Of a DNA stretch of 64,000 bases, positions 37,550-49,061 are shown in pieces (position 1 is the first letter of the stretch; the number at the start of each line of letters is the position of its first letter). A program made the translations under genes and the position numbers. The DNA is from Voacanga thouarsii (lineage: Eukaryota > Streptophyta > Magnoliopsida > Gentianales > Apocynaceae): positions 3,656,001-3,720,000 of the forward strand of contig JANUWF010002200.1 in NCBI GenBank assembly GCA_026120185.1. The letters are read 5' to 3'. The notes beneath the pieces are model-generated. The model was not told where the DNA came from and ran no database searches. It was given only the letters and a program-made list of their open reading frames with translations.

Positions 37550-39600
37550 TGTAGGTGAATTATTACTGGGTTATCAGTCCTATTCCTAACTTGGATTTAA
37601 GGAATAAGGATGTTTCTAATCCCTTAGTTAGGAGGTCTGCAATGTTTTATTTGGATCCAACAAAGTCAACGGATACTACCTTTTTAGACACTAACTCCCT
37701 TATAGATTTAAGTCTAACTTGGATGTGTCTCTTAGTTTTTTTATTATACTTGGTACTCTTTATCTTTACAATTGTGGTTTAACTATCACAATGCACAGAT
37801 ATAGCAATAATGGGCTTGCTGATCATTGGCAAAGTGGACAATAGTCTATACAGCCATTCAGCTTCCGTTCCAATAGTATCCAAGGCACATAATTCAGCCT
37901 CAAAAGTTGACCGAGTTATCAAAATCTGTTTACAAGACTTTTAGGCAATTGCTCCGCCACATAATGTAAACACATATCCATTGCAACCATTGCTACCAGA
38001 ATTCTTGGCTATCCAGCTTGCATCACTATACCCTTCTAATTTTATGACAAGCACTAGAAAGGGCTAATCAAAAGCTTGATGAATACGGAAAAACGCATAC
38101 ATTAAAGGATTCACAATCTAGAATTAGGGATAATAGAGCATTGAACAATGAGACATTAGCTTGGCTATCCAGCTTGCATCATTATACCCTTCAAGTACAG
38201 TAGTGAATTTTCCATAATGCAGCCCAAGGGACACTGTTCCCTTCAAGTACCTTAGTACTCTATCCAAGGCCTCCCAGTGAGTCCGATTTGGACAACTTAT
38301 ATATCTTGCCAGTTTAGATACAGAAAATGAAATATCTGGTCTTGAGCCATTTGCAAGATATTACAAGTTACCAATAATTTGAGAATATCTTAATTGAGAC
38401 ACAAGAACTCCACTTTCATTCTTGAACAAAACTACAGAAGGGTCACTTGAAGTTTTAGCAATTCTACAATTTTGATAACCATATTTCTCAAGAACACTCT
38501 CTACATAGTGAGTTTGAGAAATGGTTATCTCCTCAATTGAGCAAATCAACTTTAGGCTAAGAATCACATTTGCTACTCTCATATCTTTCATTTCAAACTT
38601 ACTTTTCAAGAATGATTTAGTCTCATTAATTATTTCAACATTAGACCCAAATAGCAAAATGTCATCTACATACAGGCATAGTACAATACATGCATTACCT
38701 TTAACCTTACAGTAAACACACTTATCATTCTCATTTATAATGAAGCCAAATGATAAAATAGTTTTATCAAATTTTTCATGCCATTATTTGGGTGCTTGTT
38801 TTAGACCATATAGGAATTTAACAAGTTTATAAACTCTCCGTTCATTTTCTTTGGCTACAAATCCTTCAGGCTGATCCATATATATCTCTTCTTCAAGATC
38901 ACCATGAAGAAAAGTTGTCTTCACATCCATTTGGTGGATGGTAAAACCATATATAGAAACCAAAGCAATTAGCACTCGGATTATAGTCAAACGAGCAACA
39001 GGAGAGTATGTATCAAGATAGTCTATTCTCTCTTTCTGTCTAAATCCTTTGGCAACTAATCTGGCTTTATACTTATCTATGATCCCATCTGGTTTAAGTT
39101 TCTTCTTAAATATCCATTTGCATCCAATTGTAGTGCACCCAAGAGGCAGATTTACCAGTTCCTATGTCTCATTGGAGACAATAGAATCCATCTCACCTTT
39201 GACAGCTCCTTTCCAATGCCCTGCTTCTGAGGAAGTCATGGCTGCTTGAAAGGTTAAAAGTTCGTCTTCAACATTGTAAGTGACAAAGTCACTTCCAAAG
39301 CCCTTGACTACCTTAGCTTTTTTACTCCTTTTAGGTTCTTTCAATTCCTCAATTTGAGTGTTGGAACTATTTGGACTTGCCCCCATATCGTTCATCCTTT
39401 CCACATGATCAGGAATAGAATTAGATGTTATGGCTATATTTAAAGTAGAAACATCTTGAGGTAAACTAGTTTTCACGGGAAACACATCCTCAAAGAATGT
39501 AGTATCACGGTATTGAATAATAGTGTTAACATCTATGCCAGGTATTTCAGACTTAATTACCAAAAACCTTATGGCATAGCTTGTTTCCACATAACCAATA
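37550..39600 (-). pseudogene. copia-1 reverse transcriptase and RNase H
   Basis: On the minus strand, frame pieces in order give MTSSEAGHWKGAVKGEMDSI, MDVKTTFLHGDLEEEIYMDQ with PEGF, VKFLYGLKQAPK, LCLYVDDMLLFGSN (the catalytic Asp pair), SKFEMKDM and YVESVLEKYGYQNC. The RNase H part then reads STFEAELCALDTIGTEAEW and ADLLTKGL. This is the standard copia order. Frameshifts and stops separate the pieces, for example a tryptophan-to-stop right after YGLKQAPK. Confidence 0.8.
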
Positions 39601-39794
39601 AAGATGGCATAAACAGTCTTTGGTCCTAACTTCTTCCTTTTGTGCTTAAGGATTAGAACTTTTGTAAGATAACCCCATACACGGAAGTTTTTTAAGTTAG
39701 GTTTCTTACCTTTTTAGATTTCAAACGGAGTTACCTCTTTATGTTTATGATGGACTCTATTCAGAATATGGCAAGCCGTATTCAAAACCTCACC

Positions 39795-40934
39795 TCACAT
39801 ATACTTAGGCAATCCAAAATTCAAAAGTAAACTGTTGATCAGATTTTTAAACGTTCTATTTTTCCGTTCAGCAATCTTATTAGATTTGGGAGAATGAGGG
39901 GGTGTCTCCTTATGAATTATGCCATTACTTTGGTAATATTCAATAAATAGATTAGACACATACTCTCCATCTCTATCAGATCTTAACCTTTTAAGTTTCT
40001 TACCAGTTTGAATTTCAGCTTCATTTTTAAATATGAGAAACTTTTCAAATGTTTCATCTTTATGTTTAAGTAAATAAACATAGCAATATTTATTGCAATC
40101 GTCAATAAAAGTAATGAAGTATTTCTTATTATCTTTAATCAACAAACCATTGAATTGACAAATGTCTGTGTAAACTAAATCAAGTATTTCTAAATCCCTT
40201 TCAATTGAATAATAGGATTTCCTTATTGTTTTAACTTCCACACACACTTGATATTTGTTCTTCTTATCAATTGAATGTTTAGAGATCAAGTCTAAATTCA
40301 TCATTCTTTTAACATAATCTAAATTTAAATGTCCAAATCTACTCTGCCAAATATCAGTGGATTCAATAATGTGCACCATAGGATAAATAGAATTCTCAAC
40401 AGAAGAAACTTTATTCAAATCAAAAGTAAATGGTTCAACTCTTAATTTAAACAAATCATCTGATAAATAACCTTTATCAATAAAAGAATTGTAGTGCATA
40501 ATCACTACTTTATTATATTTGAAAGTGAATTCATAACCCTTTCTAACTAAATATGAACCACTAAGAATATTCTTATGAACTGTTGGAACATGCTGCACAC
40601 TATGAAGAGAAAGAATACGTCCTGAAGGAAATTTCAAGTCTACGCGTCCAATATCCAACACATTGGCTATAGCTGAGTTTTCCATTTTCACAGTTTTTCC
40701 TTTAATAGGCTGGTAAGACACAAAAAATAATTTATCAGTACAAACGTGTACATTTGCTCTAGTATCAACCAACCATTCAAGTGGCTTATAAATAGTAAAG
40801 ATTTCTGGGTTAATAGAAATATACCTTTCATCATCATTGGAAGTAGTGATGCCGGTCCCAGCCTCAATGGTACAAACCTCAGCAAGGTTTGTACTTAAAT
40901 TAGCTTCCACTTGACTAGTATCCTCTACCACCAC
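39795..40934 (-). pseudogene. copia-1 protease and integrase (379 codons open)
   Basis: The longest open piece of copia-1 has EWLVDTRANVHVCTD as the protease site; relatives have D(S/T)GA at this point, so Arg replaces the active-site Gly. A GAG-pre-integrase segment follows (WQSRFGHLNLDYVKRM), then the integrase core LVYTDICQFNG, RLRSDRDGEYVSN, and SPKSNKIAERKNRTFKN. The catalytic D, D and E are all present (TD, SDRDGEY, AERKNR). The frame ends at 39795 near the start of RT. The zinc-binding His residues of the integrase are hard to place. Confidence 0.8.
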
Positions 40935-40969
40935 ATTGATTTGGGTTTCAGAATTTGATCCTTGTTTGA

Positions 40970-41804
40970 CTTTGGGCTTTTTAGACGGACAGTCCTTAGC
41001 CCAATGTCCAACCTAACCACAATTTCAACAAGGTTTGTTCGCTTTCGGTTTCTTTTTGGCCTTGTCTTTTGTCTTGTTAATGTTTTTAGAGTTTGAATTA
41101 ACTCTTATATTCCTCTGATTATTGCTCTTCTTCTCAATAGTCACCACATGGACATTAGACTCCACAGGTACAATATGACTATTCTTTCTATGTTGTTCCT
41201 TAATGGATATTGATTTCATCAGATCATTTAGAGAAATTTTCTCCGTCTTGTGTTTGAGAGACATACCAAAGTCCTCCAAAAACTTAGAAAATTTCTCTAT
41301 CACTGACATCACTTGAAACTTCTCAAGAAGTTCCATATCCGATTCATGAAGAGAGTGCATAATCAATTGCAACTCTTGCGTCTGTTCAGTCACAGACTTG
41401 CCCTCAACCATCTGAAACTTCAAAAATTTAGAGATATAATACCTTTTCATACCTTGATCCTTGGTATTATATTTCCTATCCAATTCATCCCATAGCATCT
41501 TTGTTGTGTATGACTCAGAAAAGTAGACATCAAAGAGAATATTTGTCAATGCTGACAGTATTGTCCCTCTGCCTACATTGTTCTGTTCATCCCATGCAGC
41601 AATTTTAGCTACTCTAAAATGCCTATCTGTTGGTATGGGCCTGTCTACTTGCACTCCTAATAATAAGCCCCTCATGGTCAACCAAATTTTCATGGGTTAT
41701 TGCCAATGCTTAAAATTCTACTCTAGACCAAATTTGTCTGGCAGACCATTCAAGTCAACCAAAAGCTTATACGCAACAGATGCAGTACCTGACGAACTGG
41801 CCAT
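40970..41804 (-). pseudogene. copia-1 gag with zinc knuckle
   Basis: An ATG at 41804 opens MASSSGTASVAYKLLVDLNG, followed by stops at presumed tryptophan and glutamine codons (LE-stop-NFKHWQ-stop). The open part 41693-41025 has WDELDRKYNTKDQGMKRYYI, KFQMVEGKSV and LHKTEKIS-like segments, typical of copia gag. The zinc knuckle near 41020-40980 reads C-stop-NCG-stop-VGHWAKDC, a CX2CX4HX4C motif in which two codons are now stops. Confidence 0.75.
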
Positions 41805-42789
41805 TGCACACAAATAGATAATTGCATAATAACTTCTTGAAGACTGTTAGAAATAGGGTACCTATAAGTACAAACAGGCAACTCAACTAAATTGAACAAG
41901 CACCGCCTATACCCAACTAGGGCTCTAACAAATGCAATTATCAAATATCAATAATGCCGGTAAGGCCAAACAGTCAAGCTTAAAGTAATTAAATAGAATT
42001 CAAACTTAACAAATAAGTCAGTAATGGACCTGAGAGACTTGCTCGCAATTTTACCAGAATGTAGTTAGTGCTGACTCCAGTAGATGTACTCGGCGCCGGC
42101 TCTCCTCTGGACAAGTTGCGATGCAAGTACAGTAATGCTGACTAAATTACCAGTTCAATATTGGTTTGCTTTCAAGAAGTTATTCGCCCTACTCCAGTGC
42201 AATGGGTACAACAACTCTCCTTGCAGGATAAGACGGTCTCAGATCGCTGTCAACGCACACCAACTGCGATTACCTCAAAAATCTCATCAGTTCACCAGTC
42301 CTATTCAGTCAAAATACTATGGATCGTGGTAGGGAAAACGGAAGAGGCAATTTTTCTCTTTAGGAAGCAAAACACGAAAAACCTTAACCCTAGCGGCAGC
42401 TCTGTTCATTTCCTTTTAATCTCGCCTAAGGAAAAATCAAAACCCAATCTGAATTAGGAGACCCTAATTCCAATCAGATTTTATGTTTCCTAGAATTAAT
42501 TTGGGTTAAATAAAAAATAGAGGAATGTGAAAATATGGGCCAAGCCCAAGCGGTCTGCGCGCATGGCATCTTCCATACTTTAAACTTTTCTATCAAGTCT
42601 ATAGAAAAGTTTTTTAATATATAAAGGCTTTCACACTCTTCAATTTTTTTCATGTGGGACTCATATCTAACCTAAGTTTTTAAATAGTGAAACAATAATT
42701 TTAACAATATTTAATTATAAATTCCCACCATGAAAATGACTCCTATCATAATCAAAACAATCTCTAATATATTAAGAATAACTCCTATT

Positions 42790-43126
42790 TATTATGAATT
42801 ATTGGAATCTTTATTAATTAGTGGAGGCTCCACTAATTATGGATTTATGTGAATTATTAGAAGGTTTTTATGGATGTCCACCATTTAGTGGAGACACCAC
42901 TAATTAAGATTAGTGGAAGATGATGTATGCCATGATGTAATCCACTAATTAGAGCTCTATAAATAGAGCTATTCTCTAAGCTTGTAACACACCATTATTT
43001 TGTGAAAGAAAGATTAAAGAAAATTGTGAGAGAAAAGAAAGAGAGAAATTCTTGTGCAAAATAGTTAGAGTTTTATTAGTGTGTAGTATGAAGATTTTAT
43101 TCTAACACTACCCTAATTTTATAACA
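42790..43126 (+). repeat. copia-2 5' LTR
   Basis: 337 bp, TATTATGAATT to TTTATAACA. It includes TATAAATA at 42958-42965 in the palindromic context GAGCTCTATAAATAGAGC. It differs from the other LTR at five positions. Confidence 0.95.
42958..42965 (+). promoter_or_regulatory. TATA box of copia-2 LTR
   Basis: TATAAATA, repeated at 48158-48165 in the 3' LTR, precedes CTTGTAACACACCATT, the likely start region of the R segment. Confidence 0.7.
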
Positions 43127-43128
43127 CG

Positions 43129-43140
43129 TTATCAGCACGA
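43129..43140 (+). promoter_or_regulatory. copia-2 primer-binding site
   Basis: TTATCAGCACGA begins two bases after the LTR end. This sequence is found in many plant copia elements and is taken to pair with an internal part of initiator tRNA-Met. Confidence 0.7.
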
Positions 43141-43224
43141 GTCTCTACCGGTACAAAAGCCGAAGACTAAGCACGAGTTTCGCCGTTACCAAAGCCGTAA
43201 GACAGTACGCATTTATTGATCTCT

Positions 43225-44340
43225 ATGGCTAACATCGCGAAACTCGAATTTGTAGCCCTTGATATTTCCGGAAAAAATTATATGTCATGGGTTCTCGATG
43301 CGTAAATGCATCTAAATGTCGAAGGCCTTAGTGAAACTATTCAAGCAAATAATAGTGTATCTCGCACAACACAAGGCTAAAGCTTTGATTTTTATTCGTC
43401 GTCATCTCGATGAAAATTTGAAAATGGAATATCTTACCGAAAAAGATCCATATGGCCTATGGGTAAATTTAAAAGAAAGATTTGACCACCCGAAGATGGT
43501 CGTACTACCTATCGCACGGTATGAATGGTTGCACATGAGGTTGCAAGATTTTAAAACCGTGAATGAATATAGCTCCGCAATGTATAAAATTACATCTCAA
43601 TTAAAATTATGCGGAGAAAAAGTGACCGATGAAGATATGTTGGAGAAGACATTCTCCACCTTTCATGCCTCGAATATTGTCCTGCAAAGAACAATATCGA
43701 GAAAAGGGGTATAAAAAATTTACAGATTTAATTACTGCCCTCCTCATTGCAGAGAAAAATAATGAGTTATTATTGAGAAATCATGAAGCCGGATCAATCG
43801 GCTCTACAAAGACTCTCGAAGTGAATGTCGTTGGCTCCAGCAGAGCCATCGTTATAGTCGTGGTCGTGGCCGTGGCCGTGACCGTGGTCGTGGTTATGGT
43901 CGTAGACACGCTCGATATTTCCCTTATCACAATTATAATCAAACCGTGAGAAATACCGGCCACCGAAGTGGAACAGAAAATATCAAAAGGGAAAAGAAAA
44001 AGAAATTGAAGAAAAGCATGAAGATATATGTTATAGATGTGGCATGAAAGGTCATTGGTCACGAAACTGTCGTACGGCTAAGCATTTAGTTGAATTGTAT
44101 CAAGCTTCATTGAAAAATAAAAATGTGGAAGCAAATTTTTCTCAACATCCAATAAATAATGCCGAGGATGACGATAGTGATCCCGAAGATCTTAATATCA
44201 ATATTACCCATATGGATGTATCGGATTTTTTTGAACACCCGGACGGTAGGATAGACCATTTAATTGGTGATGGCGAGTGTCCAAAAGAACTAAAGCCTCA
44301 CCCTGATATTTTTGTATTTTCATTTTCATTCTATTCTAAT
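43225..44340 (+). pseudogene. copia-2 gag
   Basis: The ATG at 43225 opens MANIAKLEFVALDISGKNYM, but a TAA follows at 43303-43305 where relatives continue with an acidic residue. After a shift the frame 43316-43714 has IRRHLDENLKMEYLTEKDPY, RYEWLHMRLQDFKTVNEYS and LCGEKVTDEDMLEKTFSTFH. A second shift leads to YREKGYKKFTDLITALLIAE. An Arg-Gly stretch from GTCGTGGCCGTGG iteration (about 43850-43910) precedes the zinc knuckle CYRCGMKGHWSRNC at 44029-44070. It ends with an acidic tail and IDHLIGDGE. In an intact element this would be the capsid-nucleocapsid protein. Confidence 0.8.
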
Positions 44341-44377
44341 AATATTTACGTTTACATATATATATATTTGTGTTCAG

Positions 44378-46365
44378 ATGGCTGTTATTAATAATGATGT
44401 ATGCATTATTGATAGTGGAACTACACACACCATACTAAAAAATGAGAAATATTTTTCTGATCTCAAAATGGGATAAATAAATATTTATACGATAAACGGT
44501 AGTGCAAATGTAATTGAGGGCTCCGGAAGAGCTAGTATATTATTGCCTAAAGGAACAACAATTATTATTGATAAGGCACTATTTTCCTCAAAATCCGTAA
44601 GAAATTTATTGAGTTTTAAAGATATCCGCAGAAATGGGTATCATGTTGAAACAAATGAGGAAAATGGGATTGAGCATCTTTTTATTACTCAAATGCATTT
44701 GGGTAAGAAATCGGTATTAGAAAAACTGCCGTCTTTTTCTACTGGTCTATATTTTGTAAAAATACGTACAATTGAAATTCATCATCTAGTAAACCGAAGT
44801 TTACCGATCCTATTACTTTTAGCATTTGGCATGACCGGTTAGGTCATCCTGGATCTACCATGATGAGAAGAATCATTGAGAATACACATGGTCATCCTTT
44901 AAAATATAAAAGGATATTAACATCGAAAAATTCGCATGTACTGTATGTTCCCTAGAAAAATTAATTGTTAAACCATCACCAGTAAAAGTAGGAGTTGAAA
45001 GTCCTACATTTCTCGAACGGATTCACGGAGATATTTGTGGACCTATTGATCCACCATGTGGACCGTTCAAATATTTTATGGTCTTAATTGATGCATCATC
45101 CCGATGGTCACATGTATGTTTATTATCTACTCGCAACCTGGCGTTTGCGAGATTACTTGCTCAAATAATTAAATTACGAGCACAATTTCCGGACCATCAC
45201 ATTAAAAATATCCGTTTGGATAATGTTGGTGAATTTTCATCACATGCTTTTGATGCATATTGCATGTCAATTGGGATTAATGTTGAACATCCCGTAGCTC
45301 ATGTTCACACACGTAATGGTCTTGTCGAATCTTTGATTAAACGATTACAATTAATTGCTAGACCATTATTAATGAAAATAAATCTCCCAACATCCGCTCG
45401 GGGACATGCTATTCTACATGCCGCAACACTTGTACGTATAAGACCAGCTAATTATCATAAATTCTCTCCTTTGCAATTGGCTTTTGGGTCGAACCAAATA
45501 TTGCTCATTTAAGAATTTTTGGGTGTGTCAGTATATATTCCGATTGCACCAAACCAACGTACAAAGATGGGTCCTCAAAGAAGAAAGGGGATATACGTTG
45601 GATATGATTCTCCCTCTATTATCGTGTATGTTGAACCCCCGACAGAGATATATTCACAAGAAGATTTGCCGATTGTCATTTTGATGAATCATTATTCCCT
45701 AAATTAGGGGAGAACCAAAACAAAGATAAAAAGGATCTTGCTTTGACAACATCATTAAATTATCTTGATCCGCGCACAAGTGCATGTGAACTTGAAGTTC
45801 AAAAGATAATTCATTTGCAAAGCATTGCAAATCAAATGCCGTACGCTTTTGTTGACTCCGAAGAGTTACAAAATCGCATATTCTAGCTATAAATGCTCCT
45901 ATTCGAATTGAAGTTCCAAGCAGAACAAAATATTATACCTATAACTCGCTGAGTCAAAAACACGCCGTAAGCGTGGCCGACCTCTTGGTTCTAAAGATAA
46001 AAATCCTCGAAAGAAAAGAGGATTAAATGATCCAAAAGATCATATTGAAGAAAAGAATGATAAAGACCAAGAGAGAACCGATGACAAAGAACCGTAAGTT
46101 GATGAAAGTAACACCGAAATTTCTATCAATTATACCACTTCCAGTAGAAGTTGGAATCGGATAGAAACCGTTATTGATAATATATTTGCATACAATATAT
46201 CTCTTGATGTTACACAGATAATGATGATCCCGAACCAATATCGCTTGATGAATGTCGGCATAGAAAAGATTGGTCGCAATGGAAAGATGCGATTCAATCG
46301 GAGTTAAATGCACCGGCAAAACGTGAAGTCTTCGGACCGCAGTTCGAACACCGTAAGGTATAAAA
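44378..46365 (+). pseudogene. copia-2 protease and integrase
   Basis: An ATG at 44378 follows a T-rich stretch ending in CAG. The protease site IIDSGTTHTILKNE keeps Asp-Ser-Gly. Then come the GAG-pre-integrase text IWHDRLGHPGSTMMRRIIE and a CxxC remnant, and the integrase core HGDICGPIDP, MVLIDASSRWS, IRLDNVGEFSSHAFD and RNGLVESLIKRL, which keeps D, D and E. Frameshifts occur near 44820, 44930 and 45510, and stops after that. The C-terminal part (FGCVSIYSDCTKP-like, then KKGIYVGYDSPSIIVYVEP) is split over two frames. Confidence 0.8.
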
Positions 46366-47865
46366 CCCGTTGGTTACAAATGGATATTTGTACGAAAGCG
46401 CAATGAAAAGAGTGAAATCGTTCGATATAAAGCGCGATTAGTAGCCCAAGGTTTTTCACAAAGACCAGGTATTGATTATGATGAAACTTATTCTCCCGTT
46501 GTTGATGCTATTACATTCCGATATATTATCAATTTGGCAAGACATGAAAAGATAGATATGCGCCTATTAGATGTTGTCATCGCTTACTTGTATGGAAATT
46601 TAGAAAATGATGTTTACATGAAAATCCTCGAAGGATTTCATATGCCCGAAGCATATAAACATTATCCTCGTGAAAATTACTCCATCAAGTTGCGTAAATC
46701 ATTATATGGCCTCGAAACAACTGGGCGCATGTGGTTCACACGTCTTAGTGAATATTTATTGAAAGCGGGATTTAAAAATGACCAGGTATGTCCATGCGTT
46801 TTTATTAAGAAATCTAGTTCTAAATTTGTGATATTAGCTATATATGTTGATGATATTAATCTTATTGGAACTCCTGAAGAGCTCCAAGAAACAATTGATT
46901 ATTTAAAAAGAGAATTTGAAATCAAGGATTTTGGTAAAACCAAATTTTGCCTTGGTTTACAAATTGAACATTTGGAGAATGGAACATTTATTCATCAATC
47001 AACATATACAGCAAAAGTGCTAAAAAGATTTTACATGGACAAAGCACATCCATTGAGTATTCCAATGATCGTCCAATCATTAAATGTGGATAAAGATCAT
47101 TTCCGACCTCAAGAAAATGATGAAGAATTCCTTGGTCCTGAAGTACCATATCTCAGTGCAATTGGTGCATTGATGTATCTTGCTAATAACACACGACCTG
47201 ATATTACTTTTGCTGTCAATTTATTAGCAAGATTTAGTTCTTCACCAACACGACGACATTGGAATGGAATTAAACAAGTCCTTCGATATCTCCAAGGTAC
47301 AATTGATCTCGGATTATTTTATTCAAATAAAACCAGTCCACCATTGATAGGTTATGCAAATGCTGGTTATTTATCTGATCCACATAAAGCACGTTCTCAA
47401 ACGGGCTATCTATTTACATGTGGAAATGCTGCTATATCATGGCGTTCTACGAAACAATCTATAGCAGCTACTTCTTCAAATCATGCTGAAATTATAGCCA
47501 TTCATGAAGCAAGTCGAGAATGTGTATGGCTAAGATCCATGATTCATTATATCCGAGAAAGTTGTGGATTATCATCAATCAAAGGTATTCCAACTCCTCT
47601 TTATGAAGACAATGCAGCTTGCATAGCTCAATTACGAGGAGGATATATTAAAGGAGATCGGACAAAACATATTTCACCAAAATTCTTCTTTACTCATGAA
47701 CTCCGTAAGAAAGGTGAAATTGATGTGCTACAAATTCGGTCATGTGATAACCTCGCAGATATTTTCACGAAGACTTTACCGACTGCAACATTTGAAAAGT
47801 TGAGATATAAAATCGGTATGCGTCGGTTTAAAGATTTAAAGGAATCATCTCATCAGAGGGAGTAA
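46366..47865 (+). pseudogene. copia-2 reverse transcriptase and RNase H (500 codons open)
   Basis: The frame is open from about 46357 to 47865 and the domain content is complete. RT has KPVGYKWIFVRKRNE, YKARLVAQGFSQRPGIDYDE, DVVIAYLYGNLENDVYMKIL, LYGLETTGRMWF and ILAIYVDDINLIG. RNase H has YLQGTIDLGLFY, SWRSTKQSIAATSSNHAEI, LYEDNAACIAQ and NLADIFTKTLP. In RNase H the residue at 47359-47361 is Asn in GYANAGYLSD, where relatives have Asp, a catalytic position. A stop (TAA) just upstream, in RTP-stop-GIKPVGYKW, severs it from integrase. Confidence 0.85.
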
Positions 47866-47980
47866 TAAATGGACATATAGAATAGTGTACTCTTTTTCCT
47901 TCACTAGATTTTTTTCCCACTGGGTTTTTATCTAGTAAGGTTTTAACGAGGCATATTCTTTATGTAATGGATGGACATCC

Positions 47981-47989
47981 AAGGGGGAG
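47981..47989 (+). promoter_or_regulatory. copia-2 polypurine tract
   Basis: AAGGGGGAG directly precedes the 3' LTR at 47990, the primer position for plus-strand synthesis. Confidence 0.85.
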
Positions 47990-48326
47990 TATTATGAATT
48001 ATTGGAATCTTTATTAATTAGTGGAGGCTCCACTAATTATGGATTTATGTGAATTATTAGAAGATTTTTATGGATGTCCACCATTTAGTGGAGACACCAC
48101 TAATTAAGATTAGTGGAAGATGATGTATGCCATGATGTAATCCACTAATTAGAGCTCTATAAATAGAGATATTCTCTAAGCTTGTAACACACCATTATTT
48201 TGTGAAAGAAAGATTAGAGAAAATTGTGAGAGAAAAGAAAGAGAGAAATTCTTGTGCAAAATAGTTAGAGTTTTATTAGTGTGTAGTGTGAAGATTTTAT
48301 TCTAACACTACTCTAATTTTATAACA
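47990..48326 (+). repeat. copia-2 3' LTR
   Basis: 337 bp, same ends as the 5' LTR, followed by the target duplicate CTATT. Confidence 0.95.
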
Positions 48327-48395
48327 CTATTAATTATTTTAGACTAATTAATAATAAATTAAAAGTTATTAACTTCCAAAGTTTCATTTTCAACA

Positions 48396-49061
48396 GAAGG
48401 TGTGCAGCAGAGATCGCGGCGGTAGCATTTTGTTCAGTTTAACATGATTTTCTGCTCTTTCCCCGGTCACTCTCATCTTCACAGTCTTGAAGACTCTAAA
48501 ACTCCTTCCTTTGTATCATTTTCTCTTTCTTCTCCATTATCTCTGCTCATAATTCCCTGCTTTGTCGAAGCCCTGATCTCAATTCAACTTCGCCAACTGC
48601 ATTTTGCTACATTCCGACAAAAAGTACACATACTTGCACTCCGCTGAATCTTCTTAAATCAACTTCCCTTAATTTTATCAGCATCTTTGAGATTTTTTGC
48701 CATTCTGATTTGGATTTTTATTTTTCTTTTAATGCAATTACATCGGCCCTTTTCAATTTTGTTTGAATTTTAATCATGTGAGCTCAAAATCAGAATTTAG
48801 ATCATGGTTTAATATGAACTCTTTGATAGTTTTGTGTTTAAGAGGGGCATGAATCTTTGTTAGTATCGAAATCAATACTGATATAATTGAAATCAATACT
48901 GCTATAAATTTGGGCTTCTTTTCTTTGGCTTCCCATTCCTTTTTCCGATTCCAGAGTTGTCAGTGGCAGAATTTTTAGCGTCCAAAACCATCTTTTTTTA
49001 TATATTTTAAAGAGGTCCCATTTCAAGTCTTCACATTTTCCTTGTGTTTGTTTGCTTTCTC
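48396..49061 (+). other. probable 5' part of the captured glutathione peroxidase gene
   Basis: The stretch is less AT-rich than the CACTA flanks, with a CT-rich part at 48450-48560. The frame at 48444-48647 (starting MIFCSFPGHSHLHSLEDS) could be leader or presequence coding, but I cannot confirm it. A TTTGCTTTCTCAG acceptor-like site ends this block just before the exon at 49062. Confidence 0.35.

Larger units (their letters stand above)
42790..48326 (+). mobile_element. Ty1/copia element copia-2, young, 5537 bp
   Basis: Two 337-bp LTRs (42790-43126 and 47990-48326) flank a 4.86-kb interior with primer-binding site, gag-pol and polypurine tract. A perfect 5-bp duplication CTATT lies at 42785-42789 and 48327-48331. 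I count five substitutions and no indel between the LTRs. They start TATTAT and end ATAACA, so the usual TG start is TA in both. Gag starts MANIAKLEFVALDISGKNY, a common plant copia family that I would place near the Ivana/Oryco lineage. The coding region has several stops and frameshifts despite the young LTRs. Confidence 0.92.
35984..48395 (-). mobile_element. Ty1/copia element copia-1, itself interrupted by copia-2
   Basis: The left copy of the LTR (3' LTR, 35984-37025) and the right copy (5' LTR, 41845-42789 plus 48332-48395) share TGTTAGAAA at one edge and TTTTCAACA at the other. The minus strand between them encodes gag, protease, integrase, RT and RNase H in copia order. A purine run GATTTGTGGGGGAT precedes the 3' LTR. 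Copia-2 splits the 5' LTR. Flanking GTAAG and GAAGG are an imperfect 5-bp duplication. Multiple stops make it inactive. Confidence 0.85.
41845..48395 (-). repeat. copia-1 5' LTR, split by copia-2
   Basis: The pieces 41845-42789 (945 bp) and 48332-48395 (64 bp) join into about 1009 bp equivalent to the left LTR. The join is exact after removal of copia-2 and one copy of its CTATT duplication: the left LTR reads ACTCCTATCAATTATTTTAG and here ACTCCTATT continues as AATTATTTTAG. Confidence 0.85.

Noticed and set aside
38521..38715. Plus-strand frames inside copia-1, such as 38521-38715 and 39049-39249
   Set aside because: They are antisense shadows of the copia-1 RT coding region.
43781..44062. 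Minus-strand frame with Thr-rich repeats
   Set aside because: It is the shadow of the Arg-Gly coding iteration of copia-2 gag on the other strand.
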